From: Methylomonas sp.
GTDB lineage: Bacteria; Pseudomonadota; Gammaproteobacteria; Methylococcales; Methylomonadaceae
DNA: 64,000 nucleotides
Direction of reading: 5' to 3'
Assembly: GCA_002928965.1 (NCBI GenBank)
Contig: PERU01000016.1
Span: 18,878-82,877, forward strand
Position numbers and translations under genes: made by a program. Numbering within the stretch: the first letter of the stretch is position 1; every line of letters starts with the position of its first letter. A model generated the notes under the pieces. The model saw only the letters and a program-made list of their open reading frames with translations. It had not been told where the DNA came from and searched no databases. Below are positions 1 through 8,862 of the stretch, piece by piece.

Positions 1-367
1 GAGCCAAACTGCCGCTGGGGTCTAGTGCGACTGCGTAAGGTAGTTGTTTGGCTGTTGACATTGCCAGGACCTGATTGGGTGGATCGTAATCCATGGCTAC
101 TGCAACAATGGTTAAGCCCTCTGGGCTGAATTGCTGGTGCAGTTTGATCAGATGTGGGATTTCTTCGATACAGCCTGGGCAGTCTGTGGCCCAGAAAGTC
201 ACCAAAACTGGTCTGCCTTTTAAATCGATCAGGTCAATGCTGTCGCCTTTAATGGTTTTAAAGGTAACGTTTGGCGCTGTCAGCATGGTTTGGGTTTGCC
301 AAAACCAGGCGCCAGCTATTACTAAGCTGACTAACGACAGTATTAAGATAGAGTTTTTGATGCGCAT
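1..367 (-). CDS. TlpA-like thioredoxin-fold protein, membrane-anchored (partial)
   Basis: Reading leftward from an ATG at 365-367, an open frame runs without a stop to the window edge, giving about 122 visible residues; the C-terminus lies outside. Residues 5-23 are a hydrophobic signal anchor. A thioredoxin-like stretch follows with WATDCPGC at residues 59-66, so the redox pair is C63-x-x-C66, and then the usual region around HLIKLHQQF and IVAVAMDYD. This pattern fits TlpA/ResA-type periplasmic disulfide reductases, which act in cytochrome c maturation or extracytoplasmic thiol reduction. The substrate cannot be told from sequence. It is transcribed divergently from serA. The family call is firm, the role inferred. 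Confidence 0.85.
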   Translation of the reverse strand, partial: MRIKNSILILSLVSLVIAGAWFWQTQTMLTAPNVTFKTIKGDSIDLIDLKGRPVLVTFWATDCPGCIEEIPHLIKLHQQFSPEGLTIVAVAMDYDPPNQVLAMSTAKQLPYAVALDPSGSLA

Positions 368-404
368 GAAATATGTGGTGAGAAAATGAATCTGCTGTGG
401 TTGC

Positions 405-434
405 TTACGGCGATAATCGTAAAGCTGCTAAAAT
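405..434 (+). promoter_or_regulatory. possible sigma70 promoter of serA
   Basis: TTACGG at 405-410 and TAAAAT at 429-434 are separated by 18 bp and lie just upstream of serA, in the divergent gap with the TlpA-like gene. The -10 is good and the -35 is poor, so this is only a candidate. Confidence 0.3.
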
Positions 435-461
435 GCTCATCTTATCCAATAATCTCTAATC

Positions 462-2051
462 ATGATGATGAAAAAGATACTGATTTCCGACAAACTCGCA
501 GACGATGGCATCAATTTTTTGAATGAGCAGGAAGGCATTCAAATTCATATCCAGACCGGCTTAAGTGAAGAAGCCTTGTGCGAGATTATTCCAGATTACG
601 ATGCCTTGCTGATTCGAAGTGATACCCAAGTGACAGCACAGGTTTTGAAAGCAGCGACTAAATTAAAAGTAGTCGGTCGTGCCGGCATCGGCGTCGATAA
701 CGTGGATCTTGCCGTGGCGATGGAACAAGGCATTATCGTCATGAACACCCCGGACGCCAATGCCACCACCACGGCGGAATTGGCCATCGCGCATATGTTT
801 TCATTAAGTCGCAATCTGCCGATAGCCAATCAGTCAATTCGGGAAGGTAAATGGGAGCGCTCCAAGTTAATGGGCGCGGAAGTGACGCATAAAACGTTGG
901 CGATTCTCGGGTTCGGCACCATTGGTCGGATTGTCGCGCAACGCGGGCGCGGATTGGGTATGCGGGTCATTGCCTATGATCCGTTTGTGGCTCCGGAAAT
1001 TTTTGAAAATTGTGGCGCGCAGATGGTTGATCTGGATACTTTGCTGAGGCAGGCGGATTATCTGACCTTGCACTGCCCATTACTGGAAAAAACCCGCAAT
1101 ATCATCGGCGCCGAGCAATTGGCGATCATGAAAAAATCAGCTCGATTGATCAACTGCGCGCGGGGTGGGTTGGTTGATGAAGCGGCGCTGTATCAAGCAT
1201 TGAAAGCAAACCAGATTGCTGGTGCCGCGCTGGATGTGTATGAGCAGGAGCCGCCGAAGGATTCGCCGTTATTGACTTTGGATAACGTGGTGTTTACCCC
1301 TCATTTGGGAGCATCGACCAAAGAAGCTCAAGTGGCTGTTAGCGTGGAAATCGCCCGGCAGGTGGTCAAATATCTGCAGACGGGTGAAGCCATCAATGCC
1401 TTGAATTTGCCGCGATTATCCGCAGATGAATTGAAACAGGCGCAACCGTTTATGGATTTGGCGCGTACCTTGGGTAAGGTTTTATTAGGTTTAATTGATC
1501 AACCCATTCAAAAGTTGGAAGTGGCGGTTTTTGGCAAGGCTTCACAAGGTAAAATCCGGCCTATCTCTAATGAAGCCATGATCGGTTTACTGTCCGGACA
1601 ATTTTCTACACCGGTTAATCGGGTGAACGTAGAAAATATTGCCAAGCGCCAGGGTATTACTTTGGTCGAATCACAAACCGAAGAAGCAGAAGGTTATCAA
1701 TCGCTGATTCAAATTACCGGACATTGCGCAGATAAAAGTGTGTCTTTGGCGGGAACTTTGCTGGGTGACCATCACCCGCGACTGGTGGGTATTAATCATT
1801 TCGAAATCGAAGTGGTGCCGGAAGGCGTGTTGGTTGTGACGCGTCACGATGACAAGCCCGGGGTTATTGCTGCCATCAGTTCTGTTTTAGGTATGTCCAA
1901 TATCAACATCACTCGGATGCAGGTCAGCGTGGCGGATGATGATCAATTGGCGATGATGGTTATCGGTGTCTCCGAACCTTTGAATGAACACATTTTGAAG
2001 GCGGTTTGCGATGTGTCGGCGGTGCATACGGCAAGGCAGATTGTATTATGA
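462..2051 (+). CDS. serA: D-3-phosphoglycerate dehydrogenase
   Basis: This enzyme oxidises 3-phosphoglycerate with NAD to 3-phosphohydroxypyruvate, the first step of serine synthesis. At 529 residues it is the long form, with catalytic and nucleotide-binding domains, an intervening (ASB) domain around residues 320-450, and a C-terminal ACT domain from about 457, which usually senses serine. The Rossmann motif GFGTIG is at 150-155. Catalytic R234 (in ARGGLVDE), E263 (DVYEQEP) and H281 (TPHLGAST) are all present. Three ATG codons in a row (462, 465, 468) make the exact start uncertain by two residues. It overlaps the next gene by four bases (ATGA), so the two serine genes are probably co-translated. 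Confidence 0.97.
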   Translation: MMMKKILISDKLADDGINFLNEQEGIQIHIQTGLSEEALCEIIPDYDALLIRSDTQVTAQVLKAATKLKVVGRAGIGVDNVDLAVAMEQGIIVMNTPDANATTTAELAIAHMFSLSRNLPIANQSIREGKWERSKLMGAEVTHKTLAILGFGTIGRIVAQRGRGLGMRVIAYDPFVAPEIFENCGAQMVDLDTLLRQADYLTLHCPLLEKTRNIIGAEQLAIMKKSARLINCARGGLVDEAALYQALKANQIAGAALDVYEQEPPKDSPLLTLDNVVFTPHLGASTKEAQVAVSVEIARQVVKYLQTGEAINALNLPRLSADELKQAQPFMDLARTLGKVLLGLIDQPIQKLEVAVFGKASQGKIRPISNEAMIGLLSGQFSTPVNRVNVENIAKRQGITLVESQTEEAEGYQSLIQITGHCADKSVSLAGTLLGDHHPRLVGINHFEIEVVPEGVLVVTRHDDKPGVIAAISSVLGMSNINITRMQVSVADDDQLAMMVIGVSEPLNEHILKAVCDVSAVHTARQIVL

Positions 2052-2689
2052 GTTTTGAGGTGGTTTGCTTTGATTGCGATAGCACCTTAAGTCGCGTCGA
2101 GGGTATAGACGAGTTGGCCAGACGCAATGGTTTATTCGATCAAGTGGCGGCATTGACTGATGCGGCCATGAATGGTGAATTGGCATTGGAAGAGGTCTAT
2201 GGAAAGCGTCTGGATATGATCAAGCCGGACAAAGCCGCTATGGCTTGGTTGGCAGATTTGTATATTGCCGAAATGGTGGACGGCGTCTTGGAAACCATCA
2301 AAACTTTGCAGGATAACGGCAAGCTGATTCATATCATTAGCGGAGGCTTGCGGCAGGCTATTTTGCCCTTGGCTGCATTGCTGGGCATTCCGGAAGAACA
2401 GGTGCATGCTGTCGATGTTGAATTTGACGAGCAAGGTCAATATTTGGATTACGCGCATCATTCGCCTTTGGCTGTCAGTGGCGGCAAGGCACGTATATGT
2501 CGACGCTTGAGAATGCGTCATTCTTCATTGGTCATGATAGGTGACGGTAAAACGGATTTGGAAGCCAAATTGGCAGGTGCCTACATGATCGGTTTTGGTG
2601 GCGTGGTTAAGCGGCCTTTGGTACAAGAACAGGCGGATTTGTTTATTGCAGATGATTCTTTGGCGGCAATACTGCCTTATGTGTTGTAG
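2048..2689 (+). CDS. serB: HAD-IB phosphatase, probable phosphoserine phosphatase
   Basis: A 213-residue haloacid dehalogenase-superfamily phosphatase. The nucleophile motif I is DCDST near residue 8, motif II is around HIISGGL, and motif IV is GDGKTD. Its placement directly after serA supports phosphoserine phosphatase, the last step of serine synthesis. The open frame extends upstream into serA, but the ATG at 2048 overlapping the serA stop as ATGA gives the expected N-terminus, MSFEVVCFD. It lacks the N-terminal ACT domain of longer SerB proteins such as the E. coli enzyme, so a different small-metabolite specificity within the HAD-IB group cannot be excluded. Confidence 0.85.
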   Translation: MSFEVVCFDCDSTLSRVEGIDELARRNGLFDQVAALTDAAMNGELALEEVYGKRLDMIKPDKAAMAWLADLYIAEMVDGVLETIKTLQDNGKLIHIISGGLRQAILPLAALLGIPEEQVHAVDVEFDEQGQYLDYAHHSPLAVSGGKARICRRLRMRHSSLVMIGDGKTDLEAKLAGAYMIGFGGVVKRPLVQEQADLFIADDSLAAILPYVL

Positions 2690-2753
2690 TACAGCTCGAA
2701 AAGCCGCTATCACCATGATAAAATTAAACTTTTTAAAGCGTTAGAGAGAAACA

Positions 2754-3509
2754 ATGGCAGGGCATAGTAAGTGGGCCAATATCAAACACCGCAAAGGTGC
2801 GCAAGATGCCAAACGCGGCAAAATTTTTACTAAATTGATACGGGAAATAACGGTCGCAGCAAAAGGCTCCGGGGGTGGCGATCCTACCAATAATCCCAGC
2901 TTGCGCACGGCGATTGACAAAGCGCTGGGTGCCAACATGAAGCGCGATACCATTGATAACACCATCAAAAAAGCCACGGGTACATTGGATGGTGTGACTT
3001 ACGAAGAAGTCCGCTACGAAGGCTATGGTCCGGGTGGAACAGCGGTAATGGTGAATTGTTTGACCGACAATCGCAATCGTACCGTGGCCGATGTCAGACA
3101 TGCCTTTTCCAAGCATGGCGGAAATCTGGGTACAGACGGTTCGGTAGCGTATCAATTTCGCAAAGTAGGCATCATTAGTTATAGCAACGAAGTGGACGAA
3201 GATGCAGTGATGGAAGCGGCTCTGGAAGCCGGTGCCGAAGATGTGGTTAGCAATGATGATGGATCGATTGATGTTTTTACCTCGCCTGAAGAATATATGA
3301 ATGTCAAGGAAGCCTTGGTTTCCGCTGGTTTTGAGCCTGACAATGCAGAAGTCACCATGCATGCGGATGTTAAAACCGAGTTGGATGCTGATGCGGCTGA
3401 AAAAATGTTGAAGTTAATCGATCGACTGGAAGATCTGGACGATGTCCAGGAAGTGTATACCAATGCCAACATCAGCGATGACATCATGGATGTTATGGAC
3501 AATGCCTAA
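2754..3509 (+). CDS. yebC: YebC/PmpR family protein (TACO1 family)
   Basis: At 251 residues this is the normal length for the family. The N-terminus [15 protein letters not shown] is the family signature, and the acidic C-terminal half (residues about 130-245) matches domains II and III. Members are described either as DNA-binding regulators (PmpR) or as factors helping ribosomes through proline-rich stretches (TACO1/YebC); the sequence does not decide between these. The ATG follows a GAGAG ribosome-binding site. As in many gammaproteobacteria it sits directly upstream of ruvCAB, 33 bp from ruvC. Confidence 0.95.
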   Translation: MAGHSKWANIKHRKGAQDAKRGKIFTKLIREITVAAKGSGGGDPTNNPSLRTAIDKALGANMKRDTIDNTIKKATGTLDGVTYEEVRYEGYGPGGTAVMVNCLTDNRNRTVADVRHAFSKHGGNLGTDGSVAYQFRKVGIISYSNEVDEDAVMEAALEAGAEDVVSNDDGSIDVFTSPEEYMNVKEALVSAGFEPDNAEVTMHADVKTELDADAAEKMLKLIDRLEDLDDVQEVYTNANISDDIMDVMDNA

Positions 3510-3542
3510 AATAGGTGTTTTTGCTTTGTCAGTTTTAGTCAA

Positions 3543-4040
3543 TTGAGCAGAATCCTCGGGATAGATCCCGGTTCGCGCCTTACCGGTTACGGTGTGTTGG
3601 AAATCACCCCGCGGGGAATCCGTTATGTGGCGAGTGGCTGCATCCGGGTAAAGGCAGAGGATTTCCCCGCTCGCCTCAAACAGATATTCGACGGTGTCAC
3701 CGAGATTATTGATCTTTATCAGCCCAATCAAATGGCCATAGAGCAGGTGTTTATGCACAAAAATGCCGATTCTGCGCTGAAGTTGGGTCAGGCGCGCGGC
3801 GCGGCCATTTGCGCGACGTTAAATCAGGATTTGCCGGTATTTGAATATGCCGCCCGACAGGTTAAACAGGCTTTGGTAGGCAAGGGTAATGCAGAGAAGC
3901 AGCAAGTGCAGCATATGGTGAAGATCTTGTTAGCCATTCAGGGTGACATGCAAATTGATGCCAGCGATGCCTTGGCTATTGGGCTTTGTCATCATCACTA
4001 TCAACAAACGGCGCAACGTATTCAGCGAGCGGTATCGTGA
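3543..4040 (+). CDS. ruvC: Holliday junction resolvase RuvC
   Basis: A 165-residue endonuclease that cuts Holliday junctions made by RuvAB branch migration. The four acidic metal ligands of the RNase H-like fold are present: D8 (GIDPGS), E67 (AIEQVF), D139 and D142 (DASDALA). The start is a TTG at 3543; no in-frame ATG upstream gives the [10 protein letters not shown] start expected for the family. The stop overlaps the ruvA GTG start by three bases. Confidence 0.96.
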   Translation: MSRILGIDPGSRLTGYGVLEITPRGIRYVASGCIRVKAEDFPARLKQIFDGVTEIIDLYQPNQMAIEQVFMHKNADSALKLGQARGAAICATLNQDLPVFEYAARQVKQALVGKGNAEKQQVQHMVKILLAIQGDMQIDASDALAIGLCHHHYQQTAQRIQRAVS

Positions 4041-4639
4041 TCGGTTTTTTACGCGGAAAATTGATTCAAAAATCCCCGCCGCAATTATTATTGGATGTGC
4101 AGGGTGTTGGTTATGAAGTCGAAGCGCCGATGACCACCTTTTACGATTTACCGGCCTTAGGTGAGGAAGTCAAATTACATACGCATCTGGTGGTGCGGGA
4201 AGATGCACATATTCTGTTTGGCTTTGCCAGTGAAACCGAGCGCATGCTATTCAGGCTGTTGATCAAAGTCAACGGCGTTGGTCCCAAATTGGCGTTGACG
4301 GTTTTGTCCGGGCAAAGTGTGGATGACTTTTATCGCTGCGTGAATGATAACGACGTGAAAGGTTTGGTGCGTTTGCCGGGTGTGGGTCAAAAAACAGCCG
4401 AGCGCTTAATCATAGAAATGCGTGGTCGTTTACCGGAGTTAAGTTCTGCAAATAATGTCAAAGGCACAGCAAGTTCGCCGCAATTGCTGGGCAACAGTCC
4501 CAAGCAGGAAGCGATTACCGCTTTATGTGCATTGGGTTACAAACCGCCAGACGCTGCCAGAATGGTGCAGGCTATCGATACTGAAGCCAAAAGCTGTGAA
4601 GATATTATTCGCATGGCCCTCAGAGGCGCAATTAGATGA
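4037..4639 (+). CDS. ruvA: Holliday junction DNA helicase subunit RuvA
   Basis: RuvA binds four-way junctions as a tetramer and loads RuvB hexamers. A GTG at 4037, overlapping the ruvC stop as GTGA, gives a 200-residue protein beginning MIGFLRGKL, the right length and start for the family; a longer reading frame upstream is only overlap with ruvC. Two helix-hairpin-helix motifs are visible ([17 protein letters not shown] and [15 protein letters not shown], about residues 71-130). The C-terminal domain (150-200) that contacts RuvB follows a short linker rich in Ser, Asn and Gly. Confidence 0.95.
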   Translation: MIGFLRGKLIQKSPPQLLLDVQGVGYEVEAPMTTFYDLPALGEEVKLHTHLVVREDAHILFGFASETERMLFRLLIKVNGVGPKLALTVLSGQSVDDFYRCVNDNDVKGLVRLPGVGQKTAERLIIEMRGRLPELSSANNVKGTASSPQLLGNSPKQEAITALCALGYKPPDAARMVQAIDTEAKSCEDIIRMALRGAIR

Positions 4640-5673
4640 TTGAAAGCGATCGTTTGATCACCGCGCAGGGCATAAACGATGAAGAACGGCTGGATAGAGC
4701 CATTCGTCCCAAGCGACTGAAGGATTATGTGGGCCAAAAGGAATTATGCCTACAGATGGAAATCTTCATTCAAGCCGCTGTATCGCGAGCTGAGGCCTTG
4801 GATCATGTGCTGATTTTTGGTCCGCCCGGTTTGGGTAAAACCACTTTGGCCAATATTGTCGCTGCAGAAATGAATGTCAATATTCGCCAAACTTCAGGGC
4901 CAGTGTTGGACAAGGCAGGTGATTTGGCTGCATTGCTGACAAATCTGCAGGCACACGACGTGTTGTTCATCGATGAAATCCATAGGCTCAGTCCGGCTGT
5001 AGAGGAAGTGCTATATCCGGCTATGGAAGACTACCAGATTGATATTATAATAGGCGAAGGCCCGGCTGCTCGATCGATAAAATTGGATTTGCCGCCTTTT
5101 ACATTGGTGGGAGCAACCACGCGGGCAGGACTCTTGACATCACCGTTGCGAGATCGGTTTGGCATAGTGCAGCGCCTGGAGTTTTACAGCATTGACGAAC
5201 TCTCGACTATCGTCAGACGCTCTGCCGGTTTGCTTGGAATAGGCATGGATGGTGATGGCGCCGATGAAATTGCTTGTCGATCCAGAGGTACGCCCAGGAT
5301 TGCCAATCGTTTGTTACGGCGGGTGCGGGATTTTGCCGAGGTAAAAGGCAATGGCACCATAACCCGTGATTGTGCGCAGCAGGCGCTGGAAATGTTGAAA
5401 ATCGATCAGCATGGATTTGATATGCTGGATCGTAAGCTATTGATGGCCATGATAGACCATTTTCAGGGGGGGCCGGTTGGGCTGGATACATTGGCAGCCG
5501 CGATAAGCGAAGAACGTGGCACAGTCGAGGATGTACTGGAGCCGTATTTATTGCAACAGGGCTTTATTATGCGCACTCCGCGAGGTCGGGTTGTAACTCA
5601 TAAGGCTTACAGTCATTTTGGTCTGAAGCCACCTCAGCAACAGTCAGGTACAGAAGATATTTTTGAGAGTTGA
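4636..5673 (+). CDS. ruvB: Holliday junction branch migration ATPase RuvB
   Basis: A 345-residue AAA+ motor that drives branch migration together with RuvA. Walker A is GPPGLGKTT at residues 62-70, Walker B is DEIH at 113-116, and a sensor-type GATTRAGLL follows near 155-163. The C-terminal winged-helix domain (about 265-330) includes the conserved [10 protein letters not shown]. Its ATGA start overlaps ruvA, so the ruvC-ruvA-ruvB set is translationally coupled. No LexA box is evident upstream of ruvC. Confidence 0.97.
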   Translation: MIESDRLITAQGINDEERLDRAIRPKRLKDYVGQKELCLQMEIFIQAAVSRAEALDHVLIFGPPGLGKTTLANIVAAEMNVNIRQTSGPVLDKAGDLAALLTNLQAHDVLFIDEIHRLSPAVEEVLYPAMEDYQIDIIIGEGPAARSIKLDLPPFTLVGATTRAGLLTSPLRDRFGIVQRLEFYSIDELSTIVRRSAGLLGIGMDGDGADEIACRSRGTPRIANRLLRRVRDFAEVKGNGTITRDCAQQALEMLKIDQHGFDMLDRKLLMAMIDHFQGGPVGLDTLAAAISEERGTVEDVLEPYLLQQGFIMRTPRGRVVTHKAYSHFGLKPPQQQSGTEDIFES

Positions 5674-6086
5674 AACAATTGCAGTCTGTGAAAGAATTTA
5701 GTTGGCCAGTTAGGGTGTATTACGAAGATACCGATGCCGGTGGTGTGGTGTTTTATGCCAATTATTTAAAATTCTTTGAACGCGCCAGAACTGAAATGCT
5801 GCGCAGTTATGGTTTTGAACAGGATCGGTTGCTTGAGCAAGATAATGTAATATTTGTAGTGCGTTCAGTTACTATCGATTATTTGAAACCTGCCAGATTT
5901 AACGAGCAAGTGCTTGTTAATGCTAAAATTATTGAAAATAAAAAAACCACCCTCACATTCGAGCAAACAGTCACTCGTCAACATGATTTGTTATGTAGCG
6001 GTAAAGTGCGCATAGCCTGCCTTGATGCGCAAAGCATGAAACCCACACTTATCCCTGTTGCCATTTTGGAGCAATTAAACCAGTGA
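5670..6086 (+). CDS. ybgC: Acyl-CoA thioesterase YbgC (tol-pal associated)
   Basis: A 138-residue hot-dog-fold thioesterase. The core [16 protein letters not shown], with the catalytic Asp, is followed by [10 protein letters not shown], nearly identical to E. coli YbgC. The E. coli protein hydrolyses acyl-CoAs and is linked to phospholipid metabolism alongside the Tol-Pal system. The TTG at 5670 overlaps the ruvB stop; a GTG at 5688 would give a six-residue shorter protein and is an alternative start. It is coupled to tolQ by a GTGA overlap, the usual order at the head of the tol-pal cluster. Confidence 0.93.
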   Translation: MKQLQSVKEFSWPVRVYYEDTDAGGVVFYANYLKFFERARTEMLRSYGFEQDRLLEQDNVIFVVRSVTIDYLKPARFNEQVLVNAKIIENKKTTLTFEQTVTRQHDLLCSGKVRIACLDAQSMKPTLIPVAILEQLNQ

Positions 6087-6760
6087 ACACCGATTTATCC
6101 ATCCTGCATTTGGTCAAAGAGGCCAGTTTTGTTGTTCAATTTGTAATGTTTATTTTGCTGTCGGCATCGGTTGCATCCTGGACATTTATTTTTACCAAAC
6201 GTAAAGAACTCAGTCAGGCAATCTCGATAACCGATGATTTTGAAGATGAATTCTGGTCAGGTGTTGGTTTGGCCGAGCTGTATAAAAAAATGTCCGCAGA
6301 TCGTTTCGAGCCGGAAGGTATCGAAAAAATCTTTTTGGCGGGTTATCGTGAATTCGCGCGTATGCGACAGAAAGGCGATGTAGAGCCTGCGGTTCAGGTT
6401 GAAAGCGCCCAACGTGCGATGCGTATTGAATTATCCAGAGAACTGGATCGTTTGGATGAAACCTTGCCGTTTCTGGCCACAGTTGGATCAACCAGTCCTT
6501 ACATTGGTTTGTTTGGTACTGTGTGGGGCATCATGAATTCATTCCGGGCCTTGGGTGAAATTAAAAATGCTACGTTGGCAAATGTCGCTCCCGGTATCTC
6601 CGAAGCGTTAATTGCTACCGCAATCGGCTTATTTGCCGCAATTCCTGCGGTTATCGCCTATAACCGCTTCTCCACCCGTCTGGATAGATTGGCCGGACGT
6701 TATGAACTGTTTATTGATGAGTTTGTGGTGTTATTGCAAAGACAGGCGCACAGCAAATGA
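6083..6760 (+). CDS. tolQ: Tol-Pal system inner-membrane protein TolQ
   Basis: A 225-residue member of the TolQ/ExbB/MotA family. With TolR it forms the proton-driven motor that energises TolA during outer-membrane constriction at division. Three membrane segments are visible at about residues 15-35, 130-155 and 170-195, with the conserved TVGSTSPYIGLFGTVWGIM region in the second. The GTG at 6083 overlaps the ybgC stop, and the end overlaps the tolR ATG by four bases. Confidence 0.96.
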   Translation: MNTDLSILHLVKEASFVVQFVMFILLSASVASWTFIFTKRKELSQAISITDDFEDEFWSGVGLAELYKKMSADRFEPEGIEKIFLAGYREFARMRQKGDVEPAVQVESAQRAMRIELSRELDRLDETLPFLATVGSTSPYIGLFGTVWGIMNSFRALGEIKNATLANVAPGISEALIATAIGLFAAIPAVIAYNRFSTRLDRLAGRYELFIDEFVVLLQRQAHSK

Positions 6761-7212
6761 ATGTAGGCGGCAATAACCGCAGATCGCGGAAAAAACGCGG
6801 CCCGATGGCCGAAATTAACGTCGTCCCTTATATTGACGTTACCTTTGTATTGCTGATGATTTTTATGATCACCGCGCCTTTGGTGCAAACCGGTGTCGAG
6901 GTTGACTTGCCGGAAGCCGAAGCAGAGTCGGTGGATTTGCAAGATCAAACGCCGGTGATTGTCTCCATTAGAAAGGATGGCACGTTCTACGTCGATATTG
7001 GCAATGGCGACGAAGAAGCTGATACGCCGGTTGATGTTGAAACTGTTAAAAGCCGTGTTGCCACTGTATTCAAAAACAATCCCAAAGCGCAATTGTATGT
7101 GCGGGGTGACCATGAAGTGGATTATGGCAGCATCGTCAAAGTCATGGTGGAACTGAAAAAAACCGGCGCCCCAAAAGTGGGATTGATGACTGCGCCACCT
7201 CCCGAAAAATAA
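6757..7212 (+). CDS. tolR: Tol-Pal system protein TolR
   Basis: A 151-residue ExbD/TolR-family protein with one N-terminal membrane segment (about residues 26-45). It carries the essential membrane Asp in VVPYIDVTFVLLMIFM, which is part of the proton path with TolQ. The rest is periplasmic, with the conserved VRGDHEVDYGSIVKVM. A basic, Arg/Lys-rich N-terminus (RRSRKKRG) sits in the cytoplasm. It overlaps tolQ and is 12 bp from tolA. Confidence 0.96.
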   Translation: MNVGGNNRRSRKKRGPMAEINVVPYIDVTFVLLMIFMITAPLVQTGVEVDLPEAEAESVDLQDQTPVIVSIRKDGTFYVDIGNGDEEADTPVDVETVKSRVATVFKNNPKAQLYVRGDHEVDYGSIVKVMVELKKTGAPKVGLMTAPPPEK

Positions 7213-7224
7213 GTTCGATATTAC

Positions 7225-8844
7225 ATGCAAAAATTCGGTACTTCATTTGGGCTGGCGTTAGCGCTGCATATCACTATATTGCTACTATTTGGTTTGAGCT
7301 TTGCGTCGGATCCGGAGCAGGCGCAATCTCAAGCAGCACCCGAAATCATAGAAGCCACCATCCTGGATGGTGCCGATATTCAGGCGGAAGCGGATAGGCT
7401 GCAAAAAGCTGAAATGGCCAATCAACAAGCCCAGCAACGTCAGCATGAACAACAGGAAAAGGCCGAAAAAGCCGAGCAACAGGCAAAAGAACAGGCTAGA
7501 AAACAAAAGTTGCTGGATGAGAGAAAAGCCTTGGAACTGGCTGAAAAGCAGAAACAGCAAGCCTTGGAAGAACAAAAAAAGCAGGAACAATTAGCAATTC
7601 AGCGTAAGCAGGAACAGGAGAAGCTGCAAGAGGCAAAAGAAAAGCGCTTGCAGGAAGAAGCAAAAGCCAAGCAAGTAGCCGAACAGCAAAAACAGCTTGA
7701 AGCGAACAAATTGGCGCAAGAGAAAAAACAGCAGGAACAAAAGGCTCTGGAGCAGAAGAAACTGCAAGAGCAAAAAGCAGCTGAAGAAAAACAAATAGCA
7801 GAAACAAAAGCGAAGGCAGAACAGCAAAAACAGGCAACAGAACAAAAAGCTAAAGCTGAGGCCGAAAAACAGGCGGCAGTCGCGGCGGATAAAGCAAAAA
7901 AACAGGCAGAAACCGAGGCCAAACAGAAAGTCGAAAAAGAAAAGCTGTTAGCGGCGCAACGCGCTGAAAAAATTAAGCAGGAAACCGCTGAAAAGTTGGA
8001 AAAAGAACAGCAAGCTAAACAGGCTGCCGCCCAAGCTGAAAAGGCACGTCAGCAAGAGGCTGCCGCAGCTAAAGCCGAACAAGCCAAAAAACAGGCTGCC
8101 GAAGCAAATGCAAAGGCAGAAAAAGAAAAACGATTGGCTGCAGAATCAGCTGAAAAAGAACGTCAGGTTGCTGCAGCAAAAGCTAAGGCAGATCAGGAAA
8201 AACAGCAAGCAGCAGCTGAAGCCAAGGCCAAAGCGGATAAAGAAAAACAATTAGCTGCGGAAAAGGCTGAGAAAGACCGACAAGCCAAATTATCCGCTGA
8301 AAAGGCCGAAAAAGACCGTCAGGCTGCGGAAACTGCCAAGGCAAAGGCGGCTGCAGATGCCAAAGCCAAGGCTGATGCGGAAGCAAAGTCCAGAGCGGAA
8401 GCTGATGCCAAAGCAAAAGCCGAGAAAGAACGTTTAGCCGCTGAAGCGGCTGCCAAGGCTAAAGTAGAGCAAGAAAGGCAAGCGGCGGAAGCCGCAGCAG
8501 CAAGAGCCGAACAGGAAAGACAGGCTGCAGCAGCGGCTTCCGCTAAAGCTGCCGCAGATAAACAGGCGGTTGATTCTGTTAAACAGCTTATCGCTCGCAG
8601 GGTGGAAGGTGCGTGGACTCGGCCAATGAATGCAACGCAAGGTTTGAGATGTACAATTCAGGTAAAATTGCTTGCAACCGGCGAGGTCATGGATGCGAGG
8701 GTAGTGAGTAGTAGTGGTGACGATATTTTCGATCGTTCAGCCGAAAATGCGGTCAGAAAAGCCTCTCCTTTACCGGTCCCTGAGGATAAGGCGTTGTTTA
8801 ACCAAGAGTTTAGGGTTTTCTCTTTTGTATTTAAACCGGAATAA
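7225..8844 (+). CDS. tolA: Tol-Pal system protein TolA, long coiled form
   Basis: TolA spans the periplasm and links the TolQR motor to Pal and TolB. An N-terminal membrane helix (about residues 5-25) is followed by roughly 400 residues of Ala/Lys/Gln/Glu-rich, strongly helical sequence (about 45-450). A compact C-terminal domain (about 455-539) contains VEGAWTRP and the GLRCTIQVKLLATGEV stretch typical of TolA domain III. At 539 residues it is longer than E. coli TolA (421), the extra length being all in the helical spacer. Repeated codons such as GCN-AAA-GCN make this region low in complexity, and many open frames opposite it are artefacts of that bias. Confidence 0.95.
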   Translation: MQKFGTSFGLALALHITILLLFGLSFASDPEQAQSQAAPEIIEATILDGADIQAEADRLQKAEMANQQAQQRQHEQQEKAEKAEQQAKEQARKQKLLDERKALELAEKQKQQALEEQKKQEQLAIQRKQEQEKLQEAKEKRLQEEAKAKQVAEQQKQLEANKLAQEKKQQEQKALEQKKLQEQKAAEEKQIAETKAKAEQQKQATEQKAKAEAEKQAAVAADKAKKQAETEAKQKVEKEKLLAAQRAEKIKQETAEKLEKEQQAKQAAAQAEKARQQEAAAAKAEQAKKQAAEANAKAEKEKRLAAESAEKERQVAAAKAKADQEKQQAAAEAKAKADKEKQLAAEKAEKDRQAKLSAEKAEKDRQAAETAKAKAAADAKAKADAEAKSRAEADAKAKAEKERLAAEAAAKAKVEQERQAAEAAAARAEQERQAAAAASAKAAADKQAVDSVKQLIARRVEGAWTRPMNATQGLRCTIQVKLLATGEVMDARVVSSSGDDIFDRSAENAVRKASPLPVPEDKALFNQEFRVFSFVFKPE

Positions 8845-8862
8845 TTAGCACGGAACCAACAC

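Noticed and set aside
93..389. Rightward 98-residue open frame
   Set aside because: It lies opposite the TlpA-like gene, whose CPGC redox motif and signal anchor are clear; the rightward product has no features.
7285..8416. Several open frames opposite and across tolA
   Set aside because: They arise from the Ala/Lys/Gln/Glu codon bias of the TolA helix and give low-complexity products rich in Leu, Phe, Cys and Ser.
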